This document shows, piece by piece, positions 1 through 10,290 of a stretch of 61,000 bases of DNA. Under the pieces are notes generated by a model that saw only the letters and a list, made by a program, of their open reading frames with translations, made no database searches and had not been told where the DNA came from. This DNA comes from Prorocentrum cordatum (taxonomy: Eukaryota > Sar > Dinophyceae > Prorocentrales > Prorocentraceae). The stretch covers positions 345,397 through 406,396 of the forward strand of contig CAUYUJ010020671.1 of NCBI GenBank assembly GCA_963575745.1. Direction: 5' to 3'. How positions within the stretch are numbered: position 1 is the stretch's first letter; each line of letters starts with the position of its first letter. Both the position numbers and the translations under genes were made by a program.

Positions 1-440
1 AAAAAAGAGAGAAACAAACACGACAGGCCCGATGGGGGACACATACACAGAGACGACGCCCCAACCCCCGCCCCCAGACTCAACCGCAGAAGGGGGGCAA
101 GTTGGGGATCCAGAACATCCAATCCCAGGGTTGCATCAGGTTTGAGGATCGGATCTGTGTTTGTTAAGTTCTCTGATTTTTCTGGGCTTCCAGGGGTGCC
201 CTCGTCACTTCGACGGGATCTGCTTCGAAAACTCTTGGAAACCGAACGCGCTCCAGGACAAGTCCATTGGCCGATTTCGAATGAGAGAACTGAGGAGGCC
301 TGGGGCCTGAGGAGCAGTCGGTTGCATGTACATGCGCACGTCGCTCACATACTTGCGCATGCACGACTTGTATACATGTGCGTGCACTTGGCATGGTTTC
401 AAACAGACGCGTGAGCACATGCGTATACATGCGTGCACTC
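1..440. other. No gene recognised
   Basis: A-rich start, then mixed sequence. Short open frames exist on both strands but none has recognisable domains. No feature can be supported here. Confidence 0.5.
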
Positions 441-628
441 ATGAGGAGAATGAGAAGGCATAGTGGGAGGATAAGGAGGAGCAGGAGGAGGATGAGGAGG
501 AGGAGCGGGAGGCGGAGGAGGAGAAGGAGGAGGAGGAGGAGGAGGAGGAGGAGGAGGAGGGAGGATGAGGAGGATCGCTGGGAGGGTGAGGAAGGACGCT
601 GGGAGGACGAGGAGGAGGGAGGATGAGG
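441..628. repeat. (AGG)n purine-rich microsatellite
   Basis: Imperfect AGG/GAGGA trinucleotide tract. The Arg/Glu-rich and Leu/Pro-rich open frames through it are by-products of the repeat. Confidence 0.9.
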
Positions 629-801
629 AGGAGGACTCTGAATTCTTTTCATATGATGGAATTTTTTTTGATGTGATGATGCGTTTGGGGCGACGGCCGC
701 CTGCGGCCTGAGGCCGCTGCCCTCGCCCGCCGAGGGAGCCGGCGGTCCGACGGCCCCCTCGCCACCCGTAGTGCTCCATCAGGCGGGTCGCGGGCTGCCT
801 G

Positions 802-1614
802 GGGCTTCCCGCCGGCGCCGCTGGGCTGGGCCTCGCCGTCGCCGACCTGGTGGACTCCTACCTGGGGCCGCGCCTTGGCGCCAGCCGGGCCGGGGTCACC
901 GACGTCATCGTCGACTGGCTCGAGTCCGGCCTGGCGTGGGGCGTCGCGCTCGGCGCGCCGTGCGCCCGCTGGAGCGCCGCCAGCCGCGCCCGTCCCGTGG
1001 GCGCTGTGGGGCCGGCTGGGCTGGCCCTCGCCCGCTTCTCTGTCTGGGGGCTGGACGTCTTTGCTCGTCGTGGTGTGCACATGGTGGTGGAGAGCCCGTC
1101 GGCTTCCCCGGTCGAGCAGAGGCAGCCCTTCGCGAAGCAGCTCAGGCGGGTCAAGTGCGCGCGCTACCGGGTCGACCAGTTCGCTTGCGCAGCCGCCGGG
1201 GGGAAGCCGACTACCCTCTCCCTCAACATCGAGATCCTCGAGACGGCCGCGCGACGGTGCCCTGACTGCAGGTGGGCCGTCGTGCGCCAGGGCCAGGTGC
1301 ATCGCCCCGACGGGGGCTGGAGGTGGCGGACCTCGGCGGCCGCGGCTAGCCCTTCTGCCCTTTGCCCCTCAGTGGCAACAGTGTTGTGGGATGCTGCTCC
1401 AGCGCGGGCGCGGCGCGACGCCGGCCGACCAGGCCTGGGGCCCCGCTGGGAGGACGCGCTCCTCCAGGCAGCCAGCCCAGGTGGCAGGCGACGGCGCTCG
1501 GCGCCCCCGACGGACCAGCGGCGCGCGCAGCTCGACTCGGAGGGGGCCGACCAGCACTGGAACGGGCTCGACCTCGGCACCGAGCTTGGCATCCTGGAGC
1601 AGCACTGCCGATAG
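802..1614 (+). pseudogene. Cytosine-5 methyltransferase-like domain of a recombinase element (decayed)
   Basis: The first frame reads GAAGLGLAVADLV near the start, then GAPC (like the catalytic Pro-Cys motif of C5 methyltransferases), then VESP (in place of the ENP/ENV motif), then a GKPTTLSLN segment resembling the late RKPT/RKR motif. This order matches a multi-copy dinoflagellate family, known to me by recall only, in which such a domain precedes a tyrosine recombinase. The recombinase part follows immediately in another frame. No convincing start codon is visible and the frame closes at 1612-1614, so it is probably a relic or exons joined by splicing that I cannot resolve. The Asn-to-Ser change in the VESP motif argues against methyltransferase activity. 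Confidence 0.55.
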
Positions 1615-1639
1615 CGGCCGGCAGCGCCGTCGTGGGCAG

Positions 1640-2685
1640 CGGGCCCGCCGTCGTGACGTCGCCGAGCCGGGGTTCCTCCGCAAGCTGGCAGTCACACCTA
1701 CGACCCGCAAGAAGTACGAGAGGTGCTAGGCCGACGTGGCCCGCTCCGTCGGCCGCCCGCCACGGAAGGGCGACTGCGCCAACTGGGACCTCGTGCTGGT
1801 GAACTACATCGAGGGCCTCTACCGTGCGGGCGAGGCCGCGACCGCGGCGAGGCATGCTTACCACGGGGTCTCGTTCGTCAACGACTGGCCTCGCCGCTCG
1901 CCCGACCTGCTCCCGAAGACGCGGCTGTCGCTCCTGGCTTTCGCGAGGTCGTCGCCAGAGCCCTGCCGCGACCCGCCCGCGATCGAGCTGGTGCTACTCA
2001 TGCTGGACTACTTCCTGGACCGGGCGGCGGGGGGCAACTGCCAGCGCATGGCCCTCGTGGCCGCCCACGGCATCCTCAGCTTCGACTGCTACCTTCGGCC
2101 GTCCGAGGGCCTCAACCACACGGCCGGTGCTGTCGGGCGACCTCGGCCCGGAGCGGCGGCTCAAGGCTGGGCGATCAACGCGGCGCCAGCTGGGGAGGGC
2201 GCCAAGCCGCCCAAGAACCGCCGCTTCGACGCCAGCGTGCTGGTCGGGGCTCACGACAGGCAGTGGGTCTGCAGGGTGCTGGAGCTGCTGGTGGACAACC
2301 TCGAGCCTGGCGACCGCGTGTTCAGGTCGCTGCGTCTGGCCGACCTCGAGAAGCAGTGCCGAGCCGCCTCTGCGTCGCTCGGTATCCGCGTGGTCCCTCA
2401 CGGGCTGCGACGCGCGGGTCCTTCTCACGTTGCTTCGTCCACAAGCAGAAGATAGAAGATGTGCAAGCACGTGGGCGCTGGGCCTCCCTGGAGTCGTGTC
2501 GGATCTGCACCAAGCCGGCGACCTTGGTGAGGTCACTCAGCGGCGTCAGCGACGCCCTCCTGTACCGCGCGGGGGCCCTGAGTAACACGTTCAGCCGGAG
2601 GCAATTGAGCGTGCTGCGCGAGGGGCTTAGAGACCGGCCTAGGCGCGGTCGTCTCAAGCGCAGGCCTGCGAGTGTTGGTGCATAG
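1640..2685 (+). pseudogene. Tyrosine recombinase (phage-integrase fold), frameshifted
   Basis: The N-terminal core-binding-like part (TRKKYERC) is cut by an in-frame TAG at 1727-1729 and continues in the same frame to 2455. The first catalytic Arg is in YLRPSE (codon 2096-2098). The His and Arg of the HxxR box are in HGLRRAGPSH (2399-2410). The frame then closes, and the conserved continuation (VQARGRWASLESC) is in another frame from about 2425, which indicates a 1-nt lesion between 2410 and 2430. Where the family has its nucleophilic Tyr, after GRW, this copy reads CRIC with Ile. Two frame lesions and a missing nucleophile make it inactive. Such recombinases move crypton- or DIRS-like elements; no reverse transcriptase is seen here. 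Confidence 0.7.
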
Positions 2686-2820
2686 GTGCGCCGGCTACCT
2701 CAAAGCCGGCAAGCTGCGCGGTGCGCGACCGCCCAGGCACTTCGCTCCAGAACAGGGCGCCGGCCACCAGGAAAAGAAAAGTTCCACCGTGGCCGAGGCA
2801 CGTTGGACGGTTGGGTTGTA
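2682..2820 (+). repeat. Direct repeat, copy 1 (about 139 bp)
   Basis: Begins with a GCCGGCTACCTCAAAGCCGG dyad and ends GGTTGGGTTGTA. A close copy with scattered substitutions lies 317 bp downstream. It starts at the end of the recombinase reading frame. Confidence 0.85.
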
Positions 2821-2998
2821 GACAGTGCTTGCGCCCTTTAACCCTCACGAAAGTGCCTCTGCAGCCTTTTGTCTCGCCCCTCTCCCCCCTTCTTCCTCCC
2901 TTTCTTTTTCACTGACTTACGTGCGACCATGATGCTCAGCCGCTCCGCACTCGTGCCTCCTGTGCGCGCGAGGCCCAGCGGTTTCCATATTTGTGTGT
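2821..2998. other. Spacer between direct repeats
   Basis: Pyrimidine-rich tract (about 2867-2910) followed by mixed sequence; no gene. Confidence 0.5.
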
Positions 2999-3136
2999 AT
3001 AGGCGCGCCGGCTACCTCAAAGCCGGCAAGCTGCGCGGCGCGCGACCGCCCAGGCACCTCGCTCGAGAACCGAGCGCCGGCCACCAGGAGAAGAAAAGAT
3101 CCGCCGTGGCCGAGGCGCGTTGGACTGTTGGGTTGT
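2999..3136 (+). repeat. Direct repeat, copy 2
   Basis: Second copy of the 2682-2820 repeat, running directly into the TA-rich stretch that borders the inverted composite unit. Confidence 0.85.
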
Positions 3137-3165
3137 ATATATACATATAGATATACCTATACGAC

Positions 3166-3178
3166 CACCCTTCGGGTG
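3166..3178 (-). other. Junction hairpin J0
   Basis: CACCC-TTC-GGGTG: a 5-bp stem with a 3-nt loop, next to a TATA-rich stretch. Reverse complement of the junction hairpins at 13380 and 15237. Confidence 0.8.
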
Positions 3179-3194
3179 ATAAGGATGTTCGGGG

Positions 3195-3435
3195 GGGAGG
3201 AACCAACGTCTCACTCGATCGGTCTCACCGTCGATCTCATTATCGATCTCACTATCGGTCTCGCTCGATCGATCTCACTCGATCGATCTCACAATCGATA
3301 TCACTCGATCTGTTCCATTCGATCGATCTCACATTCGATCTGACTATCGATCTCACAATCGGTCTCAGTATCGATCACGCGATCGATCTCACAATCGATC
3401 TCACCTTCGGTCTAACTATCGATCTCACTATCGAT
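3195..3435. repeat. GATC-rich 12-bp minisatellite
   Basis: Imperfect tandem units close to ATCGATCTCACT. The same minisatellite in plus orientation recurs at 11.49-11.92, 13.13-13.35, 15.00-15.21 and 17.02-17.56 kb. Confidence 0.85.
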
Positions 3436-4405
3436 ATCACAACCGATAGCACAAGCAATGCCATCATCCTCATCAGCATCATCGTCACCAACGTCTTCAA
3501 CATCATCATCAGCATCATCGGGGCACCATCATCATCACTAAATCACCATCATCATCAACATCATCATCATCACCACCGTCATCCTCATCATCGGGACACC
3601 ACCATCGTCACCATCATCATCATCATCGAGACACCATCATCATCATCAGAGCACCACCATCACCATCCCATCATCATGGCCAGGAACAACTTCATCAACA
3701 TCATCACTATCGGGGCACCATTATCATCATCATCATTCGCATCAGCATCATCAACATCATCATCACCATCGGAACACTATCATCATCGTCACCATCACCA
3801 TCATCACCATCATCATCAACAGCATCGGGACACCATCAGCATCGTCATCAACATCAGCATCATCATCACCATCATTGGGCCGCCATCATCAAAATCACCA
3901 TCATCACCTCAGCATCACCCTCGCCAGCAACATCATCATCATCATCATCATCATCGGGAAGCCATCATCGTCATCATCCGCATCATTTTCATCATCATCG
4001 GGACGTCACCGTCATCATCACCATCATCATCAACAGCATCATCAGCAATCTCATCATTACCACTGGGACACCATCAGCATCGTCATCTTCATCAGCATCA
4101 TCAAATTATCTGATCATTATTAACATTATCAGGATCATCAACATAATCATAAGAGCCGGGGCGCCCTCACCATCATCAACATCATCATCATCAACACCAC
4201 CATCATCGGGGCACCATCCTCGTCAGCACCATCACCATCATCATCATCAACAACATCGTCAACCTCATCACCATCATCATCTTCATCATCGGGACACCAT
4301 CATCATCATCACCATCACCTTCGCCATCATCACCATCATCGTCAACACCATCAACATCATCATCACCACCATCATCATTATCATCATCATCATCATCATT
4401 TTGAC
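3436..4405. repeat. (CAT)n imperfect microsatellite with GGGACACC interruptions
   Basis: Nearly 1 kb of CAT/ATC triplets broken by short GGGACACC or GGGGCACC blocks every 50-100 bp. His/Ser/Ile-rich open frames here are artefacts. Confidence 0.9.
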
Positions 4406-4664
4406 ACCGACGGGACACCAGCGGGACACCGCGCGCCACCGGCCCCAGAGCGGGACTCCGCCGGGACACCGCGGGGCACTGGTTGCCGGAAGGGAGACTT
4501 TTTGTCCGGCCGCGCCTCAGCTACAGGAGACTTATTTCTCGCCAACCCACGCAGCTTCGCCTCGCCCGCACGCACGGCACGCACGAACACGAAACCGAAA
4601 CCAATTTCCCGGTAGGGGGGGCTCTCCGTTCCATTTCGATCTCACCCCTCACGTCCGATGCATA

Positions 4665-5640
4665 TGTATGCAGCAATCTTTGCGGTGTAATCCATGTGGT
4701 GCAATCTATGTTGTGCGATCTATATAGAGCAACCCATGTTCTGCAGATTATGTGGTGCGCCCAGCTTCTGTTCGCAGTGAGTTGCCAACTCCACTGCTCG
4801 AGCAATCATCTCACCCACCCGCCCGCCGCTTGGCTTACAAAACCCGTGCGGCGGCGATGGCGATGACTGCTTCGCGCTGGCTGGCGCGCCGGCGCGGCCG
4901 CGCCAGCGCGCGCAAGCTCGCGCGCAGAGCGGCCAGTTATTCAGGCGCGACCGACGCAGCCACGGTGGCGCTGACCGCTGGGGATTTCCCATCGCGCTTC
5001 GCAGGCTGCGCTGACGTGCGCGCACTTCAGTGCGAGTCGGTGCTTCGAGCGGGCGCGGTATCGTGGCGACGCCGACCAAGGCAGACACGATGATGATCAG
5101 TGTAGCGAAGCTGGTGACGACGATGACGATGACGATGACGACGGCGCGGCCAATGACGGTGCCGATGCTGATCACGCCGATGAGGGAGATGGTGTCCACG
5201 TGTCGGCGATGAGGGTTTTGGAAGGATTTCGAGTTGCGCGCGCGACCGACGGGCGCGATTGGCCTGCGTGGTGTTACTCGGCGGGTCGCGCCCCTCATCG
5301 CACGCGCACGAGCGTTCGAATAATTTCGACATGCGCGCGCGAGAGGCCCGTTTGGGTCGTTTATAATGGACGCGTGGGGCACCTTCAACTTGTGTCAAGA
5401 ATTCGCACGAGCGCGCAGACTTTTTGGAGGTCGCATGTTGCAAGACCACATGCTTAACATTGTTTTTCGGGACACCCGGTTTCGAAAGTAATTCGGCATT
5501 TGCGGTGTTCGGGGCATTTCGGGGCGCGTGCACGGCGACGCGCGCGTGCGCACATTAACCAGTTTTGTTGCAACGAACGTTTGGCAACTGATGGTTTTGA
5601 TCAACGTGTGTGCCCGCATAATGTTTGTTGCCTGGCTCGA
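4665..5640 (+). repeat. Dispersed CG-hairpin repeat, copy 1
   Basis: Head made of TGTGGTGCAATC-like blocks (4690-4760). Then CCACTGCTCGAGCAATCATC, an extremely GC-rich middle (CGCTGGCTGGCGCGCC at about 4877), a GATGATGATC/GACGACG segment (5085-5160), TTCGACATGCGCGCGCG (about 5327) and AAGAATTCGCACGAGCGCGC (about 5398). The tail carries a CG-alternating dyad near 5525. The same blocks recur in the same order at 7540-8300 and 8465-9122. Confidence 0.75.
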
Positions 5641-5814
5641 TCTGGTGCGGGGTGTCGAGATTGGCCTGGCTCGGATGGCACGATTGTGTGTCTATTGTAT
5701 CGAATGAGCGATCGGGTAACATCATATGTAAAATTGTTATCACGAGGGTGGGTTGATGCGCCGTCTTTCGGGGGGTGGGTGGGTGGGTCTTCAGTTTTTT
5801 TGGAAAAGGGAGCT
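5641..5814. other. Spacer, no feature recognised
   Basis: Mixed sequence including a GGGGGGTGGGTGGGTGGG run at about 5770 that could form a G-quadruplex. Confidence 0.4.
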
Positions 5815-6055
5815 TTGCTATGTGGTGCAACTTGTGTGGAACATTCAATGTGGTGCAATTTGTATGGTGCAAACGATGGTGTGTATGTAGTTATGTTGTC
5901 ATGCGTGCGTTGTGCAACTTGTGCGGGGCAGCCAATGCGTCGAAACTGACTACCCTGCACCGCGCTTGACCACTCCACTGCTCGCGCAAACATCCCACCC
6001 GCCCGCCCGCAACTTGGTTCGCAAAATCGCTTAAGACCGTGACGGTGGGTACCAA
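5815..6055 (+). repeat. Dispersed CG-hairpin repeat, copy 2 (head)
   Basis: TGTGGTGCAA blocks, then CCACTGCTCGCGCAAACATC and CAACTTGGTTCGCAAAATCG. The GC-rich middle of other copies is missing; the GAC array starts where their GATGATGATC/GACGACG segment would be. Confidence 0.7.
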
Positions 6056-6845
6056 ATGGCACTTGCCAACGACAGCGACACCGACGACGACAGCGACAAC
6101 GACGACGACGACGCCGCCGACAACGATTACGACGACACCGACGACGTCTCCAACGCCTTCGACGACGCCGACAACGACGACGACGACGCCGACGACGACG
6201 ATGACGCCGACGCCGACGACGACGACGACGATGACAACGACGACGACGATGACGACGCCGACGACGACGACAATGACGACGCCGACGACGACGACGACGA
6301 CGACGACGTCAACGACGCCGACGACGACGACGACGACGGCGACGGCCGCGACGACGACGACGCCGACAACGACGACGAAGACGACGACGACGCCGACGCC
6401 GACGACGACGACGAAGACGACGACGACGTCGCCAACGAAGACGACGACGAGGGAGGAGGGAGGACGACGACGGCGACAACGGCGACAACGGCGACAACGA
6501 CGACAACGACGAGGGAGGAGGGAGGACGGCGACGACGCGAACGACGAAGAAGGAGGAAGGACGGCGACGCCGACGACGGCAACGACGAGGGAGGAGGGAC
6601 GACGACGACGACGGCAACGACGACGACGACGACGACGACGGCGACGAAATAGGAGGGACGACGACGAGACGCCGACGACGACGACGACGACGACGAGGGA
6701 GGAGGAGGAATGACGACCACGGCGACAACGACGACGGAAACGACCACGACGCCAAAGAGGACGACGACGACGAACACGAGGAAAGACAGAGGACGACGTA
6801 GGCGACGACGACGACGACGACGCGGGAGGAGGGAGACGCGCGACG
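6056..6845. repeat. (GAC)n microsatellite expansion
   Basis: About 800 bp of GAC/ACG triplets with GAGGGAGGAG interruptions. Asp-, Thr- and Arg-rich frames plus Val- and Ser-rich antisense frames come from triplet periodicity, not genes. Confidence 0.95.
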
Positions 6846-7330
6846 ACGACGACGACGACGACGCAAGAGCGCGCGCGCACGCTTTTGTTGAAAATCCGTG
6901 TTGCGAAACCTTGGGTTGTTGTAGGTTTTTTGGACGCGCGATTTCGAAATCTTTCCGAAAGATTTCGGCGTACGCGCGCGACCACGCGCGCGTCTGCACT
7001 TCGCTCCGTGTTTTGCTGAGGATTCTCACGACGGCACACGCGCAAGGGCGTTCGACAGATTTCGACATGCGCGCGCGCGCGAAGCCCGTTTGGTAGCATT
7101 TTGTGAAACACCTTTCTGGTTTTCTTAAGATTTCGCAAGAGCTCGCGCGGAAGCTTTTTTAGCAAATCAGTGTTGCGAAACCATGTGTTTTTTTTTTGGA
7201 AACTCGATTGCGAAATCCTTCAAACACCGAAGGTTTTTTGGAGGATTTCGGCATGCGCGCGCGACGACGCGCGCGTGTGCACTTCGTTTCATCTGTTGCA
7301 AGGGATTCGTGAAAAATGCTATGTTAGAAC
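6846..7330 (+). repeat. Dispersed CG-hairpin repeat, tail in tandem (2 copies)
   Basis: GCAAGAGCGCGCGCGCACGC at 6865 and AAGATTTCGCAAGAGCTCGC at 7129 start two tail copies. Each has GTTGCGAAACC, then a hairpin-prone GCGCGCGACNACGCGCGCGT block (about 6973 and 7256) ending in GCACTTCG. TTCGACATGCGCGCGCGCG lies between them. Confidence 0.75.
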
Positions 7331-7408
7331 AAAACATGTCACCGCATAGTGTTTTTTTTGGCGAAGGGGCCCTCAGGGGGGGGGGAACAGGCCTGCCTGG
7401 GATGGTGC

Positions 7409-7409
<1 letters not shown>

Positions 7410-7465
<56 letters not shown>
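7410..7465. repeat. (TA)n microsatellite
   Basis: Nearly pure TA dinucleotides. Confidence 0.95.
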
Positions 7466-7468
<3 letters not shown>

Positions 7469-7539
7469 TTTATATTATCCCAGGGGGAAGCGTTAAGTCC
7501 GGGGGTGGGGGGGGGGGGGTAGAGTCTATTTTTTTAGGA

Positions 7540-7992
7540 GAATCTATGTGGGGCAGCCAATGTTGCGCAATATGCGTGGTGCAATTCGCCGTGCCGGTCA
7601 TGAAGTTGTCCACTCCGCTGCGCGCGCAATCATCCAATCCACCCGCCGACAATTTGGCTTGCAAGTCCCATGCTTCGGCAATGGCCATGACTGCTTGGCG
7701 CTGGCTGGCGCGTCGGTGCGGTCGCGCCAGCGCGCGCGGGCTCGCGCGCAGAGCGGCCAACTAGTTTGGCGCGACCGACGCGGCCGCGCAGTGCGAGTCG
7801 GTGATTCGGGCGGGGGCGGCATCGTGGCGACGTCGACAACGGCATACACGATTCTGATTCTAACGTTGCGGGTGTCGACGATGAGATGACGACGGCAAGG
7901 CCAATGACAGCGCCGATGCTGGTCACGCCGATGACGATGATGGTGTCCTCGCGCGAGTTGCCCCGGATAGTTTCAGTTTGACAGGGGTCGCG

Positions 7993-8024
<32 letters not shown>

Positions 8025-8300
8025 AGCGCGCGCGCAACGGCGTCCGAATCATGTCGACATGTGCGCGCGAACGGCCCGCTTGGTCGAATTTGGTGAACGG
8101 GTGGAAGGGCTTTCGCGTGCTTCGAGAATTTGCAAACGCGCGCCAACTTTTTTCAACCACCATGTTACAAACCCTTTGTTTTCATTTGCGTTCGGGACAT
8201 TCGTTTTCGAACTCCTTACGCAAATCGCGGTCTTTGAAGCTTCCGGTGTGCGCGCGCGACGGCGCGCGCGCGTGCATTTCGTTTTTTTTTGGGGGGGGGG
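7540..8300 (+). repeat. Dispersed CG-hairpin repeat, copy 3
   Basis: Same block order as copy 1: GTGGTGCAATTCG, CGCGCAATCATCCAATCCAC, CGCTGGCTGGCGCGTCGG, a GATGAGATGACGACGGC segment, GTCGACATGTGCGCGCGAAC, then the GCGCGCGACGGCGCGCGCGC hairpin at about 8250. A 32-base C run lies inside it. Confidence 0.8.
7993..8024. repeat. Poly-C tract (32 nt)
   Basis: Uninterrupted run of C. The same position in copy 4 (about 9037) has a shorter C run, so it is an expansion of an element-internal seed. Its length may be unreliable in the assembly. Confidence 0.9.
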
Positions 8301-8464
8301 GGACAAGGGGCTGTATTTGTTGATGAACGAGTGCGCGCGCATAGTGTGTGGTTTGGCGATGTTTAAGTGAAGGACTGGCCAGATATGTATGTATGTATCA
8401 CATCCCCAGGGCGGATCGATTATTCCAGCTTCCGGAGGGTGGTGGAGCCTACCTTTTTTTTTAT

Positions 8465-9122
8465 AGTTGGGAATATATGTTGTGCAGCCTATGGTGTGAC
8501 ATGTTGTGCAATCTTTGTGGTGCAACCAATGTGGTGCAATTCGCCTGTGCTCAACTTGGCGTTGTCGTCTCCGCTGCTCGCGCAATCATCCCACCCGCCG
8601 GTTCGCAACTTGGCTGTAAAATCCATGCGGAGGCGATTGTGGTGAGTGCTCGGTGTTGGCTGGTGCATCTCTACGGCCGCGCTAGCCCGCGCATGCACGC
8701 GCGCGCAACGACTAGCTAGTTTGGCGCCACTGGCGTGGCCGCGGTGGCGCTGACCGCTGGGCACATTCCAGCGGGCAATTCAGTGCGAGTCGGCGACTTG
8801 GGCGGGCGCGAAAGCATGGCAACGTCGACAACGGTAGACACGATGATGATCGTAGCGGTGCTGGTGATGATGTTGAAAACGACGACGGCACGACCAGTGA
8901 CGGCGCTGATGCTGATCACGCTGACGACGATGACTGCGTCTTTGCGTCGGCGATGAAAGTTTTGGAAGGAGTTCGACATGCGCGCGCGGCCGACGCGCGA
9001 GACTGGCCGGCATGACTTCATTAGACACGGATCGTGCCCCCCCCCCCCCAGCACGCGCGCAAGGGCGTCCGAATAATTCCGGCATGCGTTGCGAGAGACC
9101 CGTTTGGCAGAATTCAATGAGC
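8465..9122 (+). repeat. Dispersed CG-hairpin repeat, copy 4
   Basis: Head TGTGCAATCTTTGTGGTGCA, CTGCTCGCGCAATCATCCCA, a GC-rich middle, GATGATGATCGTAGCGGTGC, a short C run near 9037, and the closing AGACCCGTTTGGCAGAATTC. It runs directly into the TA tract that starts the composite-unit array. Confidence 0.8.

Positions 9123-9123
<1 letters not shown>

Positions 9124-9160
<37 letters not shown>
9124..9160. repeat. (TA)n microsatellite
   Basis: TA dinucleotides directly before composite unit U1. Confidence 0.95.
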
Positions 9161-9163
<3 letters not shown>

Positions 9164-9509
9164 GAGGTTGGGGGTGAGATCGCAGTGAGGCGGAGACCCC
9201 CGCCGGGAAATCGGTTTCGGTTTCGCGTTCGTGTCGTGCGTGCGGGCGAGGCGAAGCTGCGCGTGATCTTCCTATAGGCCGAACGACGAGCGAAAGTCCG
9301 TTCCCGTCCGCCCGTGGCTGGGGGGTGCCCCATTTGGGCCGGGCGGTGTCCCGGGTGTCAGTGGGAGCGAGAATCCGTTTCCCGTCCGCCGGTGGCCGGG
9401 AGATGTCCTAGTTGGGCCGGGCGGTGTCCCGGGTGTCCCGGGTGTCCCGGGCGTCGCGGTACTAACGCATGTCGCTAATTTCATGACTCATTTTGTTCGG
9501 CGCTTGCGG

Positions 9510-9870
9510 CGAGTTTTGTTATCCAATCCAGTTTATATGATCCAATCCATATAGTCTAATTCAATACATCTTTCTTATCCAACCCATTTTGTCCCATCTT
9601 GTTTATCCCACTCAACCCAATCCATTCAACCCAATCCATAAATTCATTCGTTTCTGCGCCTGGGGGTTTCCATTCCAATCCATTCTATCATCTCCAATCC
9701 ATTTCCTCCAATCGAACCCACCTTATCTTATCCAATCCATTTTGTCTTATCCAATCCAACCGACCCAACCCAATCCATCAATCCACCCAACCCAATCCAT
9801 CAATCCATTCCGCCCAACCCAATCCATTCCACCCAACCCAACGCATTTGATCTCAATCCCCTCCCAACCT
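9510..9870 (+). repeat. CCAATCCAT satellite, array 1
   Basis: Units of about 150 bp made of CCAATCCAT/CCAACCCA words, each opened by a GCGCTTGCGGCG- or TTTCTGCGCCTG-type word. Ser/Pro/Ile-rich frames are artefacts. Confidence 0.8.
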
Positions 9871-9876
9871 CCTTAT

Positions 9877-9889
9877 CGCCCGCAGGGCG
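9877..9889 (+). other. Junction hairpin J1
   Basis: CGCCC-GCA-GGGCG, flanked by inverted arms CCCCTCCCAACCTCC (9858) and GGAGGTTGGGGGGTG (9927). The whole junction could form a nested stem-loop around a TA-rich loop. Confidence 0.8.
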
Positions 9890-10290
9890 GTCGTATAGTG
9901 TATATATATACACACATAGATATATCGGAGGTTGGGGGGTGAGATAGCAGTGAAACGGACCCCCCCGCCTGGAAATCGGTTTCGGTTTCGGTTTCGGTTT
10001 CGCGTTCGTGCCGCGCGTGCGGGCGAGGCGAAGCTGCGCGTGATCCTCTTGTACCTGCGCCGAAGTAGGGACGAAAATCCGTTCCCGTCCGCCCGTGGCT
10101 GCGAGGTGCCCCAGTTGGGAAGGGCGGTGTCCCGGGTTGTCCCGGGTGTAAGTAGGAGCGAACGTCCGTGTCCCGTCTGCCCGCCAGTGGCTGGGAGGTG
10201 TCCCAGTTGGGCCGGGCGGTGTCCCAGGTGTCCCGGGTGTCCCGGGCGTCGCGGCGCTAACGCACGTCGCTAATTTCATAATTCATTTTG

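Larger units (their letters stand above)
3150..4660 (-). repeat. Composite repeat unit U0 (inverted)
   Basis: Read on the minus strand it starts at about 4660 with the same roughly 130-bp core seen in the seven plus-strand units (gagatcg, then gaaatyggtttcggttt, then gcgggcgaggcgaagctgcg). It goes on through GTGTCCCG-type repeats (about 4500-4405), a long GAT/CAT tract and a GATC-rich minisatellite. It ends in the hairpin junction at 3166-3178 and a TA-rich stretch. Module order is the same as at 12.0-13.4 kb, so this is one family in opposite orientation. Confidence 0.8.
9166..9900 (+). repeat. Composite repeat unit U1
   Basis: Core module from GGAGGTTGGGGGTGAGATCG (about 9165) to about 9290. 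Then two GTCCG/GGCCGGGCGGTGTCCCG blocks and a CCAATCCAT satellite (about 9510-9870), closed by the hairpin junction at 9877. Confidence 0.8.

Noticed and set aside
5891-7165. Long open frames on both strands through the GAC array (up to 424 codons)
   Set aside because: Produced by triplet periodicity; residues are almost only Asp, Thr, Arg, Val, Ser.
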